From Platerodrilus igneus (Eukaryota > Arthropoda > Insecta > Coleoptera > Lycidae), in the NCBI GenBank assembly GCA_036346225.1, contig JARFIW010001469.1, forward strand, positions 7,844,001-7,908,000: DNA of 64,000 bases, read 5' to 3'. Numbering within the stretch: position 1 is the stretch's first letter; each line of letters begins with the position of its first letter. Below, piece after piece: positions 44,397-56,179 of this stretch. Under the pieces are notes generated by a model, which made no database searches, was not told the DNA's origin, and saw only the letters and a program-made list of their open reading frames with translations. A program made the translations under genes and the position numbers.

Positions 44397-45106
44397 CACT
44401 AAGAGGAAAGCCTTAATAAAATGTATTTAATTAATTATACCAACTGTTTTAATGATGGGGAACCTCTAAATCTTCGGTCAGCAGGAATCGATTGAGCAGC
44501 TACAGGTGGAACACAAAATGATATCTGCACGCTATAACCGCCAAGAACCACTTTCCGACTCGAAGGTTAAAACCATTCTCTTTTCTTGCGGACTGTGTTA
44601 CAGGCCACGTGCCTGTCTATCATCTTGACTTTCTATGCCGCTGATAGCAGCTTACCTGTTCAGACGCTGATAGAGAAGTGACACGAAATGACAACTTGAC
44701 GAAGCTTATAGTAGGAACCTAGACCTATAAAGCGAAGGAGCATATATGCTATTGTAAATTTTATGAATTATTTTAAGTGATCAAAAATTTATAAATTATA
44801 TTTTTATATTATTACGGTATTATTTTAGATTAATAGGCAAAATGTAACCGCGTAAAAAAACGTTACAATGTATATAGACTAGTAATAATTAAAAACTGAT
44901 TCAGAAAAAGCCATTATTATTTTAATTGTGAAATACAAAACTATTTGGATCTTGTTCAGTTTGTGCAGAGAAATTATGCTTTCCGTATAATAAGTAAGCA
45001 ATATTATTTTTAGGTGTATGTAACTTAAACGTAACTTATTCTATGATTGATATAACAATTAGATAACTTAACGCCTACTCATACATATCACATAAGTCAG
45101 GAACGT
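44397..45106. other. Unassigned stretch with donor-like motif
   Basis: 44450-44720 is less AT-rich; on the minus strand ctgaacag then GTAAGCTGC (about 44650-44662) is a good 5' splice consensus preceded by gcttcgtcaagttgtc. It could be a non-coding first exon, but no open frame supports it. The remainder is AT-rich without recognised content. Confidence 0.25.
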
Positions 45107-46700
45107 CTACCATAATTGTCGTCGAACTGCCGGCATTAGTTGTCCTAGTTTGGACAAGATATCGTCTTTTTTAGTTTGAGAAATTCCCCGTGCCCTCTGT
45201 TGTGTTTGTGGACGAGGAATAGATGCTTCATAGCGCTTAAGAAGAAAGTTGAATGTGGGGAATTCTTCGTCGGTCAGCGAGCGCTCTTTTATATTTCATA
45301 TTGAAATGTCCACCTGTAAATGTGACACTCACCACACCGTGTAGAACACTTAGTCTAGCCCTTGAAAGTTTATAGGAAGTTTGAAAAATCATGTACATTC
45401 ATAACCTTGACTTCGTCTTTACCCCTACGAACGGCTGTTACAACGTCACAAAAATCTTGGAAATCGTAAATATTTCCTTTTCTTGCCATCGATTGTTCCA
45501 CCTCATGAAGCACAAAATCTACAGACATAAAGGTATGCCCCTTCTCCAGAAAACGTATTTCAACGGAGTCAGTCAAAGTTTCCGTAAAATTAATCATGTA
45601 CGCTAGAAATGAGAACAGTGTCTAATTTTTGTTTTGCGCTGTGTAATTGTTGGCCCACAGAACAACATTTTTCATATCACGCATCTTCAATAAGAACGCG
45701 TGATAGCAGCTAACAATATCTTCTTTTTTTTTCTTCCGGCAGTCGCTTCATGCGGAAAATACAGCGCGTGTTGGTTCCAAAGTTGTTTTGCCGAGGGTGG
45801 CAAATGCCTCATGGAAAGCAATTATGCGCTTCGTAAATACAGCGGCCTTAAATGTGTCCATCTGAGGAAGCATAATAACTTTCTGAAGGTCTACTGAATA
45901 GAAACATTTTTCGGCAGGCGCAGTTTTCGAATTTTTAACTAATTCATATAAATTCCGTGCTGAAACGTACCGTTTACCATGCATGAAACACTTTAAACAT
46001 TCGTCACAAGCCATATCAAGATTATTGCGATTGTGTATAGGATTATGCAGTCTAAATATCTCACAAGTTTTGCATTGCTCGTGGCCAAGTTGAGAAAACT
46101 GATATTTATTTCAGTCAACGTTCTTCGATACAATTCGTAAGAGTACTTAACGTTGGCTATACCAAGAACGTTTTTGTGCATATCCACAACACTCACGTCA
46201 GACGGCAAATATCGACGGTTCGGGGCGTGTTCTCTCCGATAATGCGAAATACAAGGGCGATAGCTTTCAATATGCTCATGTATAACGCTTACATCGGCAA
46301 ACTTATTTGCTGGGGGGTGTTTACCCCTTTGATTGCTTTTTGGTGTAATTAGTGCCCCCTCTATTTCTTTGAGGCATTTTGGACCACTGTGTTATTATTC
46401 GGTGCAAATCCCAGAGTTGTAAGGAAAAAAACTTTGCAGACAGAAACTTTGGTACCATTGGCAGTAGTTACCAACGTAAGCGCCATTGGTCTCCTTTATT
46501 CTAAGGCAGCGCTAAAGCAAAATACCACAAACTTCGGTGAACGAATGCCCTTGCGGTGTTCTGTCTATGTATTAGGTTTTACGGTTCTTTGCCTTAGCAT
46601 GAAAGCGGCCAATGGCGTTTACCCTCTTTGGTAAGTCGCTAAAAATGACATTTCCAGCGATCTTACGGCATTGTGCCTTAGTATGGTGATAGATTACTTC
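45107..46700 (-). pseudogene. Transposon-linked protein (DUF7869-like), decayed
   Basis: Segments read leftward in changing frames: VSVCKVFFLTTLGFAP (about 46420-46475), GALITPKSNQRGKHP (about 46300), CISHYRREHAPNRRYLPSDV (about 46190-46250), SYELYRRTLTEINISF, CDECLKCFMHGKRYVSARNL, FYSVDLQKVIMLPQMDTFK (about 45860-45910), FLEKGHTFMSVDFVLHEVEQ, NIYDFQDFCDVV, and a C-terminal part ending QLMPAVRRQLW before TAG 45107-45109. The order matches a large family of multicopy arthropod and cnidarian proteins, which I recall as containing DUF7869, usually regarded as encoded by a transposable element. Biochemical function unknown. At least five frame breaks; inactive. Confidence 0.65.
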
Positions 46701-47814
46701 CACTTGTACCCATAAGTAGCAAAAATGCGTTTTTGTAAAAAGTGTCGCTTGCGGTATATTGCTTTAGCACGGCAGACTATTTAGGACATGAGATTACACG
46801 GGTTTCATAAACCTGAGATACCTGAACATGGGATAGTGTGCTTCTAATTAGCATCTACTCCCTGAGTAATAGGCGACATTCTCTCTTGAACTGCTCGTCG
46901 TTTTCGCTATGCAAACCATATTATAAACGTAAGTCATTATTAATATTACTTAAATAATGACGGTTATTTTCATTTGATTACGATTTCACAGTCAACGAGC
47001 CAGACAGGGGTTACGTGGTTTTTAGAGCTTTTGTTATGTGTTCTTATGAATTATTTGATATAAATAAAAACAAAAATGTTAAAATGTTGCCGAAAACCTA
47101 ACCATAATGTTTGGTTTTAGACTATGCCGTAGCTATTACAAGTAATAAATCTAAAAGTTATAAAAATAAGATTGATGAATTAGTGGGTTATTTCATCGTG
47201 GATGAAACAATGTTTGTGTAAATCAAATCGATTGTGCTAGTGATTTTAGTAAAAGATGTTTAGTAATTTAAAGATTCACTAGAAAATGATTCCCTAAGTT
47301 ATTTTTAAGTATAACTGCAAATAAATCTATCACCTGTATCTTCATCTATTGTTTGATTTTAGAAACTGTTGGGAATATTAGAAACAGTTGAAATGTAAAC
47401 AAAGAAAATGATGAACCTCTTTTTGATGTAAGATTCCAAGATGATGCAATAGAACACAATAACCATGGTCCAAGTAGACCTGAATTAATAGAATTGAGGA
47501 ACGTTCCTGTATATAATATGGATCATTGTGGAAAAAATAGTGCAGTACTTAATAATTAAAATAATATTGGTCACCTTCAAAACGAAAAAGAAGCTGCTTT
47601 GTTTATTTGATATATTTTCTTTGAGTCACTAAATACATAGCTAAACTTAGTACTCTGTAAACATAATTTCAGCTTAAACATAAATGGTAAATTTTTATTC
47701 ATATCAACAGTTCTATTAGTGCAACAATAACATGGATTATCACAATAGCAATATTTTTAAATTGGTTCCATTTATGATTTTGAGAAGTTTGTATAAAATG
47801 TTCAAAGATTATGT
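46701..47814. other. Unassigned stretch with one short open frame
   Basis: No repeat partner or known family. On the plus strand about 54 codons are open at 47395-47559 (NKENDEPLFDVRFQDDAIE, then HNNHGPSRPELIEL), protein-like in composition and preceded by TGA and followed by TAA. It may be an exon remnant or the upstream part of the transposon that follows; neither can be shown. Confidence 0.3.
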
Positions 47815-48540
47815 TTGAAAAATATAGCAACTGATAACTTTTTGTTAGGCGACGTTTTGCACCAGAACCTTTTAGATATCGATACCGACAGAAGATTGAA
47901 TCATTGCCATTGGTTGAAAGATATGAGCACCGAATATCCCTTATTCTTGTCCCGCATATTATGGACAGATGAAGCTACCTTTAGTAGCGATGGAGGAGTA
48001 AATTTACATAATATGCATTATTGGTCTGAAACTAATCCTCACTGGATGCTACAAGTTGATCACCAACACAGGTGGAGTGTAAATGTTTGGTGCGGCATTA
48101 TTGAAAACAGAATTTTAGGCCCATTTGTTATTAATGGAAATTTGAATGGAGCAACATACTTGCATTTTTTGGTCAACAATCTACCTGAACTTTTGGAGGC
48201 TGTTTCACTAGAAACTAAGCAGAACATGTGGTTTCAGCATGGCGGTTGCCCAGCACATTATTCCGTGGAAGTTAGAAATTATTTAGAAACGACCTTCCCA
48301 AATCGCTGGATGGGAAGGGGAAGTTTATTTCCTTGGCCGGCTAGATCACCAGATCTTACTGTTTTAGACTTTTATTTATGGGAAGGCTAAAGATATGGTT
48401 TTCCAAACACGACCTACCACACGCGAGGATATGATTGCTCGAATTAAAAACGTCATAACAAGCATTTCAAGAGCCGAAATTGAAACTGCAGTGTCAAGCA
48501 CCCATCGAAGATTAGAAAAATGTATTTTTAATGATTGAAG
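47815..48540 (+). pseudogene. Tc1-like (IS630-Tc1-mariner) transposase, catalytic Asp lost
   Basis: A 191-codon open stretch covers the catalytic domain: RILWTDEATFSSDGGVNLHN (first Asp), VDHQHRWSVNVWCGII, GPFVINGNLNGATYL, WFQHGGCPAHYS and WPARSPDLTVLDFYLW (third acidic site). The family normally has QHDGAPAH; here the second Asp is Gly, so catalysis would fail. A one-base shift at the final LWEG leads to the C-terminal region in another frame (TTREDMIARIKNVI, RRLEKCIFND) to about 48540. The N-terminal paired HTH domain is missing or beyond recognition. The ACACCCGGTGTA end at about 49555 could be its right terminus, but a left partner was not found. Confidence 0.85.
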
Positions 48541-49562
48541 GCACTTTGAACATGTGTTGTAATAATGTTAGTTGTTTATCGTTCGTTTTAGTTGTTCTGT
48601 TTGTGTGCGTTAAATAATGTATTTAGTTTTACCAGTTGACTAAAACTGGTAACCAAAAACGGCTTTTTCTTAGGGCTACAACATTAGCCATTGAAAATAC
48701 AACATTTTCATAGACAATCATGCTAAAGTAATCCCACCCGCATTTTCCTCAGATTTATTATTATTATTATTTATGTTTAATCGACTACAAGGAAAGACTA
48801 CGTTGTTTGTAATTGTTTTTGAGACTCTTAGCGTAATAATGTATGTAAGCAAAAATCACAATTATGTATTTCCTTTTCTTTAAAATGAAGAATAACTAAA
48901 TAATTCAAAACGCTATTTAATCCAAAATTCAAGGAAGTACATATTTTTTAATATTAATACGCTTTTTGCAATAACTTAAGAATCATTAAAGATATCGAGC
49001 TGCGATTTTCACTAAAATCTTTTTTTTACCCTTCATTCAATTCCCCTTTGATAAATATGTCTTTCCATTTAATTTTTTTAAGTAAATGAACAAAACTTGC
49101 ATGATTGGAAAAAGCGCCCTCTAACATATTTAGAAAACATTAGAAAAATCAATTTAGTCGTTTTTCTTGATCCCTGACAAATTCTCTTTCAAACGATTCT
49201 AAGATTATTAAATTCCAACATGGGCATTGTGAGATAAACCCTATTTACATGTAAACCAATTCACCAGGTCCTGCAGCTGTCCTTGTGCGATCTACAGAAA
49301 AAAGTTTCAAATAAAATTTGTGAATAATAAAGATAACTGCCGATTCGCTTTTGAGCATAATACCTTGTGCTTAAATTTTGGGAGAAAAATTGAATTTTGT
49401 TGTTGACCTTAGCAAATACTCCCCCTTGCGGTAGAAATTGAAACTTAAAAATAATTTCCAGCAATTTCTCTTGGCCACTTTACTTAATAAATTTTTTCCG
49501 CAAAGCTCTAGGCCTTATAATTTATGATATACAGCCGCGCGATACGCTTAATGGAACACCCG

Positions 49563-49611
<49 letters not shown>

Positions 49612-50012
49612 AAAAATATTCGAAAATTTTTTAATTTACCCAAAATCAAAATTGCACACAACAGAAAAATTTTTTTCTTATCCAGATTCTGCTTCCATCA
49701 TTTAATGTAACCGGTTCTTTCTTTATTTATAATTAATGTTAATTAGGAAACTCTGGAGTATGGTGAGCTCATGATAACCCAGTTAATTATGATTAATGTA
49801 TGCTTTTTACATTGCATACTCTTATTACAAACACAACAAAAACCCATGTACTCTTAACAAAAAAATATTTAAATATTTAAATACCATAATAAAAGTTAGT
49901 TATACGTATTATTTTCCATACGCAAAATAATGCAAAATACCATCATAGTTCACTCTCACACATCACAATAACCTTTATAGTTTATCAAAAACAACAAATT
50001 CTAAAGCGTTAC
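48541..50012. other. AT-rich stretch with transposon end and TA microsatellite
   Basis: Contains ggaacacccggtgta at about 49553-49567, which read inverted (TACACCGGGTGTTCC) looks like a Tc1/mariner terminal repeat next to a TA, then a (TA)n run at 49566-49609. No coding sequence recognised elsewhere in the stretch. Confidence 0.5.
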
Positions 50013-50135
50013 CTGGAATTTCTTGAAGATCCCTACTCCGTTGATGATGCCTTTAAGTTGTTTCGCTCTTGGTTTCGTGGTTCTGATCTGCTCGCCGCCT
50101 CCAGCTATTTGTAGATGAACACCCTCTAATTTGTG
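50013..50135 (-). CDS. Isolated 123-nt coding exon of an unknown host gene
   Basis: On the minus strand the acceptor gaacaacattgcag (50136-50149) leads into 41 open codons, phase 0 at both ends, that finish at CAG before the donor GTAACG (50007-50012). The encoded sequence is well mixed and protein-like: HKLEGVHLQIAGGGEQIRTT, then KPRAKQLKGIINGVGIFKKF. GC content is far above the flanks. I do not recognise the family. Flanking exons were not found within the window, so introns must be long. A symmetrical phase-0 exon could be an alternatively used cassette (inference). Confidence 0.6.
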
Positions 50136-50642
50136 CTGCAATGTTGTTCAATTTTTAGTTAGCATTTATGCGAACCGTTCGACCGTTTACCCGATATACC
50201 GCGAATACTGTCTTTTATCTACACAAATAAGGGGAACTTGACATTTCCAAAACCTGCAGGTGTTCAATTTAACGATCGTTTTTAAACCAACCTTTCTAGG
50301 AGTTTACGTTTCACGGTATTTTATATCCAACGGCTGTTCGCTTGTTAGCAACGCGTTTCACCTTGGTATTATCGATTTTTCCAGCTCTTATGCGTATTAG
50401 ACGTAATAACCCTTTCAACTAAACTCAATTAAATTAATTATTAATTTGCATTGGCTTCTACAATTTATTTTCTTTACGAACCTAACTAAATTTTAATCAC
50501 TACTTGTAAAATTTTGTTAATACTTGTTACTTTAAATTCACTAAATGAAATAAATTTCGCACGTAAATTTTGGTTGTTTCCTCTATACAGGGTGTTTGAA
50601 ATTGCCTTTGTTTATACTTAAATTTAACCCTTTAAAACCACT

Positions 50643-50683
<41 letters not shown>

Positions 50684-50707
50684 GACTGTATTCAGCTAAC
50701 ACCTATT
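50136..50707. other. Intron-like AT-rich sequence with mariner-type end and TA run
   Basis: tatacagggtgtttg at 50586-50600 resembles a Tc1/mariner terminal repeat beside a TA. A (TA)n run follows at 50645-50682. No coding content. Confidence 0.45.
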
Positions 50708-50733
50708 AATACTTTTTTTTGTTACAGGTAAGT
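50708..50733 (+). promoter_or_regulatory. Candidate recursive (ratchet) splice site
   Basis: A pyrimidine tract (acttttttttgttacag, 50711-50727) runs straight into GTAAGT (50728-50733), so a 3' splice site abuts a 5' splice site with no exon between. This is the consensus of Drosophila-type recursive splice points used inside very long introns. It is on the plus strand, opposite to the exon at 50013-50135, so it would belong to a different gene. Chance occurrence is possible in a window this size. Confidence 0.3.
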
Positions 50734-52935
50734 TATCAACGCAAACTATACGCTAAAATTTGGTAAGGTAAAAGTGAAGGTAGTAAATGTAGAAAACAAA
50801 ATTGCAGCTTTAGATTACTGTAATAATTGTAGATAGCGTTACATATATCCCTATATGACCGGATGATAAACTTCCTATATCATGGGAATCTTTACACAGT
50901 ACCTTATATTTTGTTAGTAACCGAAGAAAAGATCAAAAACCAAAAGATACTAGATTTTGTGTATACTTCAAAACTTGTATGGCTATTTTTTTCTTGTTGA
51001 GTTAGAACTGCTGCTAAAATTCCTGTATAGACTAACATAAAAATGTTAGAATTAAAAAATTAGGTCATTACTGTTCAAAATGTTCTCTTTTTTCATTTGA
51101 ATCAACAGATCATCAAAGCATTTTTCACTCGGAAGACGATACACTGAAAATCGTTACCACAAAGTTAGTTCTTGAGTTTAGTAAATGTAAAAGTCTTTAG
51201 GATTGAACAGTATGTCAGATGAGATATTAATTCCGCCATTTCCCTTGTTATTTACTGTACAATGTGAAACTTTATGATGCAGAATTGTTGTGAAATGTTC
51301 TAATCAATTTACCATATTAGTAGTCAGTAGTCACCCGGGTTATAGTTTTTTAATTCATTTGTCAATGCACATTATGCAATTAAAGCCTAAAAGGGGTAGC
51401 GTTTCGTTACAATAATGATGCGTAGTGTCCTATTTCAAATCAAACAACAATTTTCTTGGAATCAATGAGTCAACGAGGTAACTTTTGCTGACAAAGGGTA
51501 AGTGCTATTTCAGTTCAGGCCAATACACACATATCGAAGTTTAATCATCATGAATGATGTCATATATCAAATTCGATGTCCCTGATTTTAATAATTTTAA
51601 ACATTTTTGACACCATTGAATATGAGCTTTTTTTGACTTCGACTTGAATTTTAGGGAATTCAGTGAGAACACAATTTTTTAACACTTAAATTATCACGTA
51701 AAATTTGGCTAATTTGTTTCATGTCGATACCAAAATGCCACTCAATTTTTGTTGATGTCACCAACGGTGCTTTATCACCAAAGTTATATTTAAATCGACA
51801 ATGCACGTTTCTTCATTTTTTTTTCAGTTGAAAATGAAACAAAATCATTGCTTCGAAATACTCGTGGTCTAAATCCGCGTTTCTTCAAATATTATCAACT
51901 ATTAAATGGCGAGACGAACTACTATGCGCTAAGGTCATTATACAGCTGTGTAGCGTTAACCCTTTTCTTTTGAGTGTCGTCTCCTCCGTGTCTGTAGACA
52001 TTTTAGTCTAGCCAAAACCTTCGTTTTGTGGTGTTCTGGTTATCTGTGATCAACTTGTTAATGCTTTGTAGCAACAGAGCTAACATTTATTTACAAATTA
52101 AAATAAAGATATGAACTTATTATACATTAACATTAAAGACATGACACACAGGAGATATTTACAAGTCTTTATGTGCGTAATTAAATTGCAAATGTCTTTA
52201 ATACTAGAATTGAAATCACTTTAGTTTATAAAGTTGCAGAACGAGTTTCTATGGTAAACAATTGGATGGGTTTTATGACGAAGACCTGGTTTGTAAGTAA
52301 CCTTGGCACGGATTACACTGAATGCAATTGGGCACTTCGTAGCGGTTATTGCAGTCACATTTCCATAGTTTAGTACCTTGCGTCTGGTGGGCGGAGACGC
52401 TGGCATACGAGCGACTTTCTTGTTTGGTAGAAATTGCAGCTGGTTTATGTCAAAATGCTCTCAATATTGGCGTACTGTGTTGGCGTCACATGCTCTAGGA
52501 GGTGGTTTTGATGCAGTGATCTCGGAAGTGGATCGATTCAAATTAATGTGGAATCCTATTCATAGGGTTAACTTCAATTCATCCCAATAGATTCGTAGTC
52601 ACAATTAAATAATCTGAAGAAAAATTTGTCTTCCTTTTATACCAAGGTTTGTTTGTATTTTACATTCGAACAGTTCAATTTGTATTTCAAGGGATGTCGG
52701 ACGAGCCCACTATTGATTAAGGAGTGATTTATGCGAGCATGCTACTTATTGAATACTGCATACTTACTGGTCAATTAGTTAGCAGTATGATTGGGTGCAT
52801 CTTCTACAATTTGTATGAGATCAATTTTTTTGTGTTGCCCGAAAAATTATGTGTTTTATTAGAGTAATAAATTGTCGTGAAATTGCATACAAAAGTTTGT
52901 AAACTGCTACTGTAAACTCATCTTTTATTAAAAGA
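50734..52935. other. Unassigned AT-rich stretch
   Basis: No transposon protein recognised. Short open frames on both strands at 52221-52590 overlap one another, have no recognised family, and lack splice support. Confidence 0.3.
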
Positions 52936-53325
52936 AGAATAGGACAATGAATGCTTATCACGTGTACGAGTTTTTGAGTGGTTCAAGCATTTCCATTATG
53001 ACCGAGAAGACATCGAAAAGGATGCACATCTAGGACGCGATGATTCTTTTTTACGATATGCATGGAATTGTGTACCGTCACTTGGTTCCTAAAGGTCAAA
53101 CTGTTAATCAACATCACTACCTTGAGGTTCTTGCTCAACCTCGTGAAAAGGTTTCGAATTATAGACCAACAAATCATGGGTTCTTTAGCAGGACAACGCA
53201 ATGACACACACTGCGTTGTCTTTCAAGACGTTTCTAGAAAGGTATAACAACGCAATATTATTCGCCTGATCTGGCACCATGTTACTTGCTGGCTTTGACA
53301 TTCGTACAAGCAAGACGGTTAATTT
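52936..53325 (+). pseudogene. Mariner transposase, internally deleted
   Basis: Pieces in changing frames: the helix-turn-helix part ECLSRVRVFEWFKHFHYDRE, then DIEKDAHLGRD (about 52948-53050); then, after a deletion of most of the catalytic region, HGIVYRHLVPKGQTVNQHHY (about 53062-53122), QDNAMTHTALSFKTF (second acidic residue, about 53191-53240) and SPDLAPCYLLAL (about 53264-53300), where the third acidic residue of the family lies. Mariner transposases cut and paste between TA dinucleotides. Heavily broken; terminal repeats not identified. Confidence 0.75.
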
Positions 53326-54839
53326 TTATTTATTTCTTAGTTCTTAGTTAAAAGTTATTAAATCCGATATTAAGCCAACGTAATTACTTTAGACTTTAAT
53401 AAAATAGTTACGCATATAATAATTATGAAAGTCGAGTGCAGTAAACTGGTAACAGAAAGGTGAACAAGTTTAAGAAGTCTTAAATAACTGGCTTTGAATG
53501 TGTCCAGTTATAATTTTAAATTCAAAGTGCTAATATCAAGAAACGACATAAAACCAACTGTCCAACAGCATGTTAAAAGGGTAAGCACCCAAAATTAATT
53601 ACATACGTGGTCAGATAAAACTGGTCACGCAATTTCAAAGTCATACAACAAGCGAACAAATAAACAACAGTTTAACATAACACCTGTTGGAATTTTACAC
53701 ATCTTCCAGTATAATTATAACACAACCAGCGCTTATTACAGTGTGGAGTGATGATTGTGCCTAAATTTTCCACCAACAGGATCATCTGTAACACCTACGA
53801 TGTGAACACTGCCAATAAACAGGCACTTTCTCATGAGGGGTTCGGGTCGAAGGGGTATTTGAAATTTAAACTACAATAAAAAGGCCTTGAGAACTTGACT
53901 AACCTTAATAAATGAATTCAATATTCTTAACGCACTATGCAGCACATACATTTCAGGAAACGCCCGGTAAATTATGACCAATGCTTTAATTAAACTTAAT
54001 TCTTTACCAAATCCCTTTTATATAAAGTGGAAATACTAAAAGTAATTAAGATCCTTAAACTTAATGTGTAAACAGATAAACGACGTCCTTCTAAAACTAA
54101 TTTACGTGGATATAACCTAAATTATATTACCGACGGCAAGTAACGTAATCGGAATGCACGGTCAAACCTAATGTTTTTAAGGAGGACAACGCACCACACT
54201 TGCTATTTCGACGACGTAGTATAAAATTTATGGTATGATAACTACAGTGGATTTTATTGCACCCTTCACGGTTATCAATCGTAATGATATTACGTTATAA
54301 TAGTTAATAATATGTTGAATGTTCGGATGAATCCTCAAACCAATAACATGAAGCTTGCAAATATAATTATATTAGATCCTACCTTAAAATATCCATTTAA
54401 GGGCATGCACTTAACAGTATTTTACATTGCAGCTGCTAGTTTATACGTCTCACTGCAATCAACTCCTAACTACGCCACTCTTTCACATAACCCAAGTCTA
54501 TCACGCACTCTAAGTTCGTCCCCCCGTTGTTATAATATTCTCAACGTAACGAAAATAAATACTATCTTAAATTTTATGCAACAACCCTTATCTTTTAATG
54601 CCAAAGGCATAGATTATTATGAAATATAAAACAAATAAAGGGAATTGGTTTAATTATTATTATATCTATGAGCACGGCCTGGTACAGATGGCAACAGGAC
54701 GATCTTTACAAAACAATGTCGATGATCTCTGCAAGCATCTCTTCAGTAATAACAACCTTTCCAACCTTACTAGCCTCTGCTGATTCTTTGATGCCGTGTC
54801 AGAGGTCTTCAAGAACTTCTCACTCTTGACCATCACCAT
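53326..54839. other. Unassigned stretch
   Basis: AT-rich, no recognised element. A plus-strand open frame at 54312-54629 has low-complexity hydrophobic and Ser-rich content and no recognised family; it may be leader sequence of the R1/LOA-like LINE that begins further right. Confidence 0.3.
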
Positions 54840-55028
54840 CTGGTTTTTGTGTACTATCAGACACGCAGAATACAAAAAGAGCGAGGGATGATGACGAAAC
54901 CATTTTAACAATAAACCTGGAAAGCATATCTGCGATAAAGAATACAAAATACGTGTTCCGCGATGGTAATATCATGAACAGAACAGCGCGCACTACTACT
55001 TCTATCTCACCCATCCACCAGTCTAGGA

Positions 55029-56168
55029 AGAATCCAAGTTAACTTTCAGAATTCCATGTCCGCATCCCTTGAACTAACACATGCCCATGCAGATCAAAAT
55101 ATTTTCTTATCCTTCCTACAAGAACCATACCTAGTTAACAAGAGAATCCCTAATCTTCACCTTCACTACAGATCCTTTATTTATCCTAACCCGATTGATC
55201 CCAATTTAACAGCAGTCTTTGTAATCAATAATCCTCAAATGTACGCCCTCGGCCAGCTATCCTTATCTCTACCACAAATCCTGACAATTTAACTACACTG
55301 AACAACAGGAACAGCATACTTCCAATATAACAAAGACATACAGAACTACTTACAACGACTTGACGATACGTTGCAAGCCATAGGGCACACACCCACAGTT
55401 ATTTGCGCAGATGTGAATGCCAAATCAACCTTATGGTTTAGCGACTCCACTGATCAACGAGGCACGCATTTAGAGGACTTCATCCAACAACGCCATCTTC
55501 ACATTTCCGACCCACATTCTAACCTGGGAATTCGATTTGCACCGCTCTAATATTGACGTCACCCTTGCTACCTCGCCACAGCCATAAACCTTATAAACTC
55601 ACGAATGTCACTCGATATCCCATCCAGCGACCACAACCCTATCATCTTTAAAATCATATCAAATTACCCAGGCAAATCAATTAAACCCAAACTTACAATA
55701 CCACGAAAGCAAACTGGCTCCTTTTCCTAAAATCTCTGCAAAAACATGTATCCAAACTTCAAATATTCCAAACAAATAATTCAGATCCTCACCCTTTAGC
55801 AAACTCCATCACGAGTCCACCCATAAAGCTTAATCCGACAATATCTCGACAAGACAATAGGTTACACTGACTGCAGCCTGGAGGAGTCTTTCACTAATAG
55901 AATGTAGAAGGTGGCTTAAATAACTTATGTCATAGAATGTAACGTGCCCGAAAAGATTCCAGGGCTAATGAATATCTCCTAAACGCTATGGTTTTAGACT
56001 ACAAGCATCAAACATCGCAGTACGAAGCTAAAAAGAACTGCTTCCAGGAGATCATTGACACCCCAGCGCAGATCCGTGTACAGCTTACGACAGGTTAGTA
56101 AAATCCTCTCAAAATCATATATTAACAGCACCTACCTTACTAAAGAACCCTACCATATAAGATACCAT
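55029..56168 (+). pseudogene. R1/LOA-like endonuclease and linker
   Basis: Starts QVNFQNSMSASLELTHAH, the usual opening of R1/LOA endonucleases, with LQEPYLVNKRIPN carrying the Gln-Glu-Pro of the active site. After a stop at 55290: YFQYNKDIQNYLQRLDD, VICADVNAKSTLWFSD (catalytic Asp-Asn pair), and DIPSSDHNPIIFKI (Ser-Asp-His). The linker includes SQYEAKKNCFQEIIDTP at about 56010-56060. Role: nicks target DNA to prime reverse transcription. At least four frame breaks. Confidence 0.72.
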
Positions 56169-56179
56169 ATCCCTACTCT

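Noticed and set aside
52221..52590. Opposed open frames with GC-rich middle as a host exon
   Set aside because: No convincing splice sites on either strand and no recognised family; left as unassigned.
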